From JBGVSA01 sp047605765 (GTDB taxonomy: Bacteria; Pseudomonadota; Gammaproteobacteria; Burkholderiales; Rhodocyclaceae): a stretch of DNA of 64,000 nt. Below the pieces are notes generated by a model, which was not told the DNA's origin, made no database searches, and saw nothing but the letters and a program-made list of their open reading frames with translations. The stretch lies in assembly GCA_047605765.1 (NCBI GenBank), contig JASGFB010000004.1, positions 9,104-73,103 of the forward strand, given 5' to 3'. The translations under genes were made by a program, and so were the position numbers. Of this stretch, positions 60,107-64,000 are shown piece by piece (the first letter of the stretch is position 1; every line of letters begins with the position of its first letter).

Positions 60107-60400
60107 CTAGCTCTCTAGATCGACGAAACTTAATTCGGCGACGTCATTCCATAGCGAAATCACATCAAGATGTGCAGGATGCTCGAAATAAGTAAACAAC
60201 GTCTGCTTATCATCAAAGCTTGCTGACAAGGCGTAATCCCACGCCTCGGCATCCGGCGTCACATTGACGCCGTGCTGCCAATCGCGAATACCTGGAATCT
60301 TGCCCGGCAGTGCCTGCATGGCTTCATGTATGTGCTTGATTTCCGACGAACCGGCCGTCACGCCTGGCTTGAAGCGAAACAACACCAGGTGGCGAATCAT
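60107..60400 (-). CDS. Dabb-domain (stress-responsive A/B barrel) protein
   Basis: This 97-residue protein fits the Dabb family of small dimeric ferredoxin-like barrels: MIRHLVLFRFKPGVTAGSSE, GIRDWQHGVNVTPDAEAWDY, ALSASFDDKQTLFTYFEHPA. Some members are enzymes and others stress-induced proteins of unknown role, so no function is claimed. It starts 2 bp after the kdsA stop and precedes eno, so it belongs to the pyrG-kdsA-eno transcript region. Confidence 0.92.
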   Translation of the reverse strand: MIRHLVLFRFKPGVTAGSSEIKHIHEAMQALPGKIPGIRDWQHGVNVTPDAEAWDYALSASFDDKQTLFTYFEHPAHLDVISLWNDVAELSFVDLES

Positions 60401-60402
60401 TG

Positions 60403-61242
60403 CTACAGGGTAGCTTCGACAAGCGGGCTTTGCTTGACGAGCCTGTCGATGTCGCGCAGTACCGTCAGCAGCTCGCGCATGCGCCCCAGCGGCCAGGCAT
60501 TGGGGCCATCGGACAAGGCTTCGGCCGGGTTGCGGTGAGTTTCCATGAACACGCCGGCCACGCCAGTGGCCACCGCCGCACGTGCCAGAATCGGCACGAA
60601 CTCACGCTGACCGCCGCTCTTGTCGCCCTGCCCGCCCGGCAACTGCACCGAATGGGTGGCATCGAACACCACCGGGCAGCCGGTCTCGCGCATGATGGCC
60701 AGGCTGCGCATGTCCGACACCAGGTTGTTGTAACCGAACGAAGCGCCGCGCTCGCACACCATCAGGGTGTCGGCGCCGCCATTGGCTTCGCGTGCCTTGA
60801 GCACCACCTGCTTCATGTCGCCGGGGGCCATGAACTGGCCCTTTTTGATGTTCACCGGCTTGCCGGTGGCGGCCACCGCGTGGATGAAGTCGGTCTGGCG
60901 CGCCAGAAAGGCCGGCGTCTGCAGGACGTCGACGTACTGCGCCACCACCGGTGCTTCTTCGGCGGTGTGCACATCGGTCAGTACCGGCACGCCGACGCGC
61001 TCACGCACCTCGGCGAGGATATCCAGGCCCTTTTGCATGCCCAGGCCACGGAAGCTCTTGCCCGAGCTGCGATTGGCCTTGTCGTACGAAGACTTGAAGA
61101 TGAAGGGAATGCCCAGCGCGCTGGTGATTTCCTTCAGCTCGGTGGCCGTTTCGATGGCCATCTCGCGCGACTCGATCACGCAGTTGCCCGCGATCAGAAA
61201 AAAGGGCTTGTCCAGCCCGACATCAAATCCACACAGTTTCAT
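60403..61242 (-). CDS. kdsA: 3-deoxy-D-manno-octulosonate 8-phosphate synthase, probably metal-dependent
   Basis: This 279-residue TIM barrel makes KDO 8-phosphate for lipopolysaccharide from arabinose 5-phosphate and PEP. The start MKLCGFDVGLDKPFFLIAGN at 61242 is chosen by homology. Cys21 (IAGNCVIES) stands where metal-dependent enzymes have a Cys ligand; the E. coli metal-independent enzyme has Asn there. Other candidate ligands are His in FDATHSVQ, Glu in VFMETHRNP and Asp in ALSDGPNAW. It is 17 bp after pyrG. Confidence 0.96.
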   Translation of the reverse strand: MKLCGFDVGLDKPFFLIAGNCVIESREMAIETATELKEITSALGIPFIFKSSYDKANRSSGKSFRGLGMQKGLDILAEVRERVGVPVLTDVHTAEEAPVVAQYVDVLQTPAFLARQTDFIHAVAATGKPVNIKKGQFMAPGDMKQVVLKAREANGGADTLMVCERGASFGYNNLVSDMRSLAIMRETGCPVVFDATHSVQLPGGQGDKSGGQREFVPILARAAVATGVAGVFMETHRNPAEALSDGPNAWPLGRMRELLTVLRDIDRLVKQSPLVEATL

Positions 61243-61259
61243 GGCGGCGCTCCGACGCT

Positions 61260-62909
61260 TCAACCGCGGCTCTTGGCGTGCTGCGCAATGGCGGCCCGCA
61301 CGAAGGACGAGAACAACGGGTGACCGTTACGCGGGTTGGAGGTGAATTCCGGGTGGAATTGCACGCCCACAAACCACGGGTGGGCCAACTCGCCCTCGGT
61401 CGGCAGTTCGATCATCTCGCACAGTTCGGTGCCCGGCGCGCGGCCAGCGATGCGCAGGCCGGCGTCTTCGAGCTTGTCCAGCAGCGTGTTGTTGACTTCA
61501 TAGCGATGGCGATGGCGCTCGACGATCTCAGGCTTGCCGTAGATCTCGCGTGCCAGCGTGCCTTCGCCGATCAGGCAGCTCTGACCGCCCAGGCGCATGG
61601 TGCCGCCGAGGTCGGATTGTTCGTCGCGCTTTTCGACGCGGCCCGAACGATCCTGCCATTCGGTGATCAGGCCGATCACCGGATACGCGGTTCCCTTGTC
61701 GAACTCGGTACTGTGCGCGCCCTTCATGTTAGCCACGTTACGAGCGAACTCCACCACCGCCAGTTGCATGCCCAGACAGATGCCCAGGTACGGCACCTTG
61801 TTTTCGCGCGCATAGCGGATGGCGGCGATCTTGCCCTCGGTGCCACGGCGACCGAAACCGCCCGGCACCAGGATGGCGTCCATCCCGCGCAGTTGCGCGT
61901 CGCCTTCGGCTTCGATGCGTTCGGAGTCGATGTAATGGATGTTGACCTTGCATGCGGCGTGCATGCCGGCGTGCACCAGCGATTCGGTCAGCGACTTGTA
62001 CGATTCGGTGAGATCGACGTACTTGCCCACGAAGGCGATGTTGATTTCGGCGCTGGGGTTTTCCAGCGCGTGGACCAGGCGATCCCACACTGTCAGATCG
62101 GCTGCGCGGGCCAGGATGGCCAGCTTGTGGCAGACGATCTCGTCGAGCATCTGATCGTGCAGCATGGCCGGGATCTTGTAGATCGAATCGGCGTCGAGCA
62201 CTTCGATGACGCCCTCCGGCATGACGTTGCAGAACAGCGCGATCTTGCGACGCTCTTCGAGCGGGATCGGGCGGTCGGCACGGCACAGCAGGATGTCCGG
62301 CTGGATGCCGATCTCGCGCAGATCCTTGACGGAATGCTGGGTCGGCTTGGTCTTGAGCTCACCGGCCGTGGCGATGTACGGCAGCAGGGTCAGATGCAGG
62401 AAGCAGGTGTTGCTGAGGCCTTCTTCGATGCGCATCTGGCGGATGGCCTCGAGGAACGGCAGCGATTCGATGTCGCCCACCGTGCCGCCCACTTCGACGA
62501 TCGCCACCTCGGCGCCTTCGGCACCGCGCTTGATGGAGTTCTTGATCTCGTCGGTGATGTGCGGAATGACCTGGACCGTCTTGCCCAGGTATTCGCCGCG
62601 GCGCTCCTTGCGCAGCACCGAGTCGTAGATCTGGCCGGTGGTGAAGTTGTTGCGACGGGTCATCTTGGCGCTGGTGAAGCGCTCGTAGTGCCCGAGGTCG
62701 AGGTCGGTCTCGGCGCCGTCTTCGGTCACGAAGACTTCACCGTGCTGGAACGGGCTCATCGTGCCCGGATCGACGTTGATGTAAGGGTCCAGCTTGAGGT
62801 GGGTAACCTTGAGGCCACGGGATTCGAGAATGGCCCCTAGAGAAGCGGCGGCGATCCCCTTGCCCAGGGAAGACACCACACCGCCAGTGACAAAGACGTA
62901 CTTGGTCAT
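61260..62909 (-). CDS. pyrG: CTP synthase
   Basis: This 549-residue enzyme has an N-terminal synthetase domain (YVFVTGGVVSSLGKGIAAAS, then VEVGGTVGDIESLPFLEAIR) and a C-terminal class I glutaminase with Cys in YLGICLGMQLAVVEFARN and His-Pro-Glu in VQFHPEFTSNPRNGHPLF. It aminates UTP to CTP using glutamine. It is the first gene of the pyrG-kdsA-Dabb-eno block. The ribosome site before the ATG is weak. Confidence 0.98.
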   Translation of the reverse strand: MTKYVFVTGGVVSSLGKGIAAASLGAILESRGLKVTHLKLDPYINVDPGTMSPFQHGEVFVTEDGAETDLDLGHYERFTSAKMTRRNNFTTGQIYDSVLRKERRGEYLGKTVQVIPHITDEIKNSIKRGAEGAEVAIVEVGGTVGDIESLPFLEAIRQMRIEEGLSNTCFLHLTLLPYIATAGELKTKPTQHSVKDLREIGIQPDILLCRADRPIPLEERRKIALFCNVMPEGVIEVLDADSIYKIPAMLHDQMLDEIVCHKLAILARAADLTVWDRLVHALENPSAEINIAFVGKYVDLTESYKSLTESLVHAGMHAACKVNIHYIDSERIEAEGDAQLRGMDAILVPGGFGRRGTEGKIAAIRYARENKVPYLGICLGMQLAVVEFARNVANMKGAHSTEFDKGTAYPVIGLITEWQDRSGRVEKRDEQSDLGGTMRLGGQSCLIGEGTLAREIYGKPEIVERHRHRYEVNNTLLDKLEDAGLRIAGRAPGTELCEMIELPTEGELAHPWFVGVQFHPEFTSNPRNGHPLFSSFVRAAIAQHAKSRG

Positions 62910-62934
62910 GGAAATTCGACAGCGGGAAAAAACG

Positions 62935-62962
62935 ATTATAGCGCAGTCGGGGCGCCGCTCAA
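62935..62962 (-). promoter_or_regulatory. Promoter of pyrG
   Basis: The minus strand has a perfect -10 TATAAT (62940-62935) and a -35 TTGAGC (62962-62957, 4 of 6) with a 16-bp spacer, 25 bp before the pyrG ATG. Confidence 0.55.
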
Positions 62963-62994
62963 AAGAGCCGCGCCCTCTCCCCCGCCAGCGCTGC

Positions 62995-64000
62995 CTACTG
63001 TGGCACCGGCTGGTTCAGCGGTAGCAAGATGGATACCGCCAGACCTCCGTCGTTGACCGCCGTGATGCGCCCGCCGTGCGCATCCACCGCCCGCTGGGCG
63101 ATGGCCAGGCCAAGACCGTAGCCGCCGCTGTTGCTGCCACGGTGGAACGGTTCGAAGATCGCGCGCAGATCCGCCTCGGGGACCCCCGGGCCATGATCGG
63201 CGATGCGCACCGTCACGGCGTCCGGCGCGCGGCTGACGGCCACTTCGACCTCGGTGCCGTCGGGCGTGTGACGCATGGCGTTGCGCACGATGTTCTCGAA
63301 GGCCCGGTACAGCAACTCGCCCTGCCCGCGAATGAGAATGTCGTCGTGCACGTCGCCGGTGATGCGGATGCGCGTGCCATCGGCGCTCTCGAAAGCCGCA
63401 TCGTCGGCAATCGTGCGCAGCAACTCGTTCAACTCGACGTAATCTTCACGCACCATCTGGGCGCCCGATTCCATGCGCGCAATGGTCAGCACCTGGCCCA
63501 CCAGGGCGTCGAGCCGTTGTGATTCACGCTCGATGCGATCGAGCGCGACGGGCGTGGTTTCGGGCTGCTGGCGCGCCAGTTCGACCGCCACCTGCAGGCG
63601 GGCCAGCGGCGAGCGCAATTCATGCGATACGTCGTGCAGCAGGCGATCGCGCGACTCGACCAGTTGCCCCAGGCGTTGCGCCATATTGTCGAAGTCACGA
63701 CCGAGCTGGCCGAGTTCGTCGGCACGGCGGGTCACGTCATCGCCAATGCGCGTATCGAGCCGGCCCTCGGCCAGATCGTCGAAGCCGGTACGCAGGCGAT
63801 CGATGGGACGGGCCAGATTGCGCGCCAGCCAAGCCGAGAACCCCAGGCCGGCCAGCACTGCCATGATCGCCATGATCATGCGCACATCTTGCAGGGGAAC
63901 AAAGGGCGGTCGCCCGCCATGGCGGCCATCGGCGGGGATGAACACCCACAGGCGCCGCCCGTCCTGGGCGGTGATGGCCCGCGCCGGGCCGTCGTCGGGC
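62995..64000 (-). CDS. Sensor histidine kinase, C-terminal part (cut by window end)
   Basis: The frame runs to the right end of the window without a stop, so the N-terminus is missing. Present in order are a membrane segment (MIMAIMAVLAGLGFSAWLAR), a HAMP domain (RNLARPIDRLRTGFDDLAEG), HisKA with the phospho-acceptor His in LHDVSHELRSPLARLQ, and HATPase with NIVRNAMRHTP, DHGPGVPEADL and SGGYGLGLAIAQRAVDAHGG. The arrangement resembles CpxA/RstB-type kinases. Its regulator gene is presumably outside the window. Confidence 0.9.
   Translation of the reverse strand, partial: PDDGPARAITAQDGRRLWVFIPADGRHGGRPPFVPLQDVRMIMAIMAVLAGLGFSAWLARNLARPIDRLRTGFDDLAEGRLDTRIGDDVTRRADELGQLGRDFDNMAQRLGQLVESRDRLLHDVSHELRSPLARLQVAVELARQQPETTPVALDRIERESQRLDALVGQVLTIARMESGAQMVREDYVELNELLRTIADDAAFESADGTRIRITGDVHDDILIRGQGELLYRAFENIVRNAMRHTPDGTEVEVAVSRAPDAVTVRIADHGPGVPEADLRAIFEPFHRGSNSGGYGLGLAIAQRAVDAHGGRITAVNDGGLAVSILLPLNQPVPQ

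Noticed and set aside
61278..62840. Long plus-strand open frame opposite pyrG
   Set aside because: It is an antisense shadow; pyrG on the minus strand is unambiguous.

Overview
The window is about 64 kb of GC-rich, densely packed chromosomal DNA from a Gram-negative bacterium. No rRNA, tRNA, phage, transposase or CRISPR array was recognised. The gene content suggests a betaproteobacterium of the order Burkholderiales, probably near Alcaligenaceae (inference, no alignment was run). Pointers are the pyrG-kdsA-eno-ftsB block, neighbouring parC and parE, radA-alr close to lplT, COG4255-recJ, and a type IV pilin next to PglL-type ligases.

Layout. 1-2.8 kb: the end of a DUF4142 gene, yigZ, and a cytosolic PAS histidine kinase with a NarL-type regulator. 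2.8-9.5 kb: a minus-strand catabolic unit (TetR regulator, TRAP permeases DctQ and DctM, binding protein DctP, an NAD-type quinate/shikimate dehydrogenase, and a fused 3-dehydroshikimate dehydratase). Together these should import hydroaromatic acids and convert them to protocatechuate. 9.8-17 kb: cycA, mog, darP, pmbA, a glycine-rich lipoprotein, an orphan TRAP binding protein and ompW. 17-31 kb: parC, parE, dnaQ, tpiA, a cupin, radA, alr, a LysR regulator, lplT, and lolC/lolD. 30.7-35.6 kb: a COG4255 gene with recJ, a long leader and terC, then a PP2C phosphatase. 35.9-40 kb: glcF, glcE and glcD with a MAPEG gene. 40-42.5 kb: murI and purB.

42.5-55.1 kb is the most distinctive part. On the minus strand it holds a sigma-54-type promoter, a type IV pilin, two tandem but divergent PglL/Wzy-type O-oligosaccharyltransferases, a methyltransferase, a Wzx flippase, three glycosyltransferases, an AsnB-like amidotransferase and a WecA-like initiating transferase. 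I read it as a complete pilin/protein O-glycosylation locus whose glycan may carry an amidated sugar. The second PglL gene looks lower in GC than its neighbours, and the pilin terminator lies inside its longest open frame, which suggests a pilin-plus-ligase cassette acquired separately.

55-64 kb returns to housekeeping genes: an ACT-domain regulator, a gamma-carbonic-anhydrase-like protein, a SIMPL protein, dtd, an NlpC/P60 lipoprotein, ftsB, eno, a Dabb protein, kdsA, pyrG and a sensor kinase cut by the window end.

Several start codons were moved from the longest open frame on the basis of ribosome binding sites, signal peptides, overlaps or terminators, as explained per gene. All functions are read from motifs and context, without database searches.
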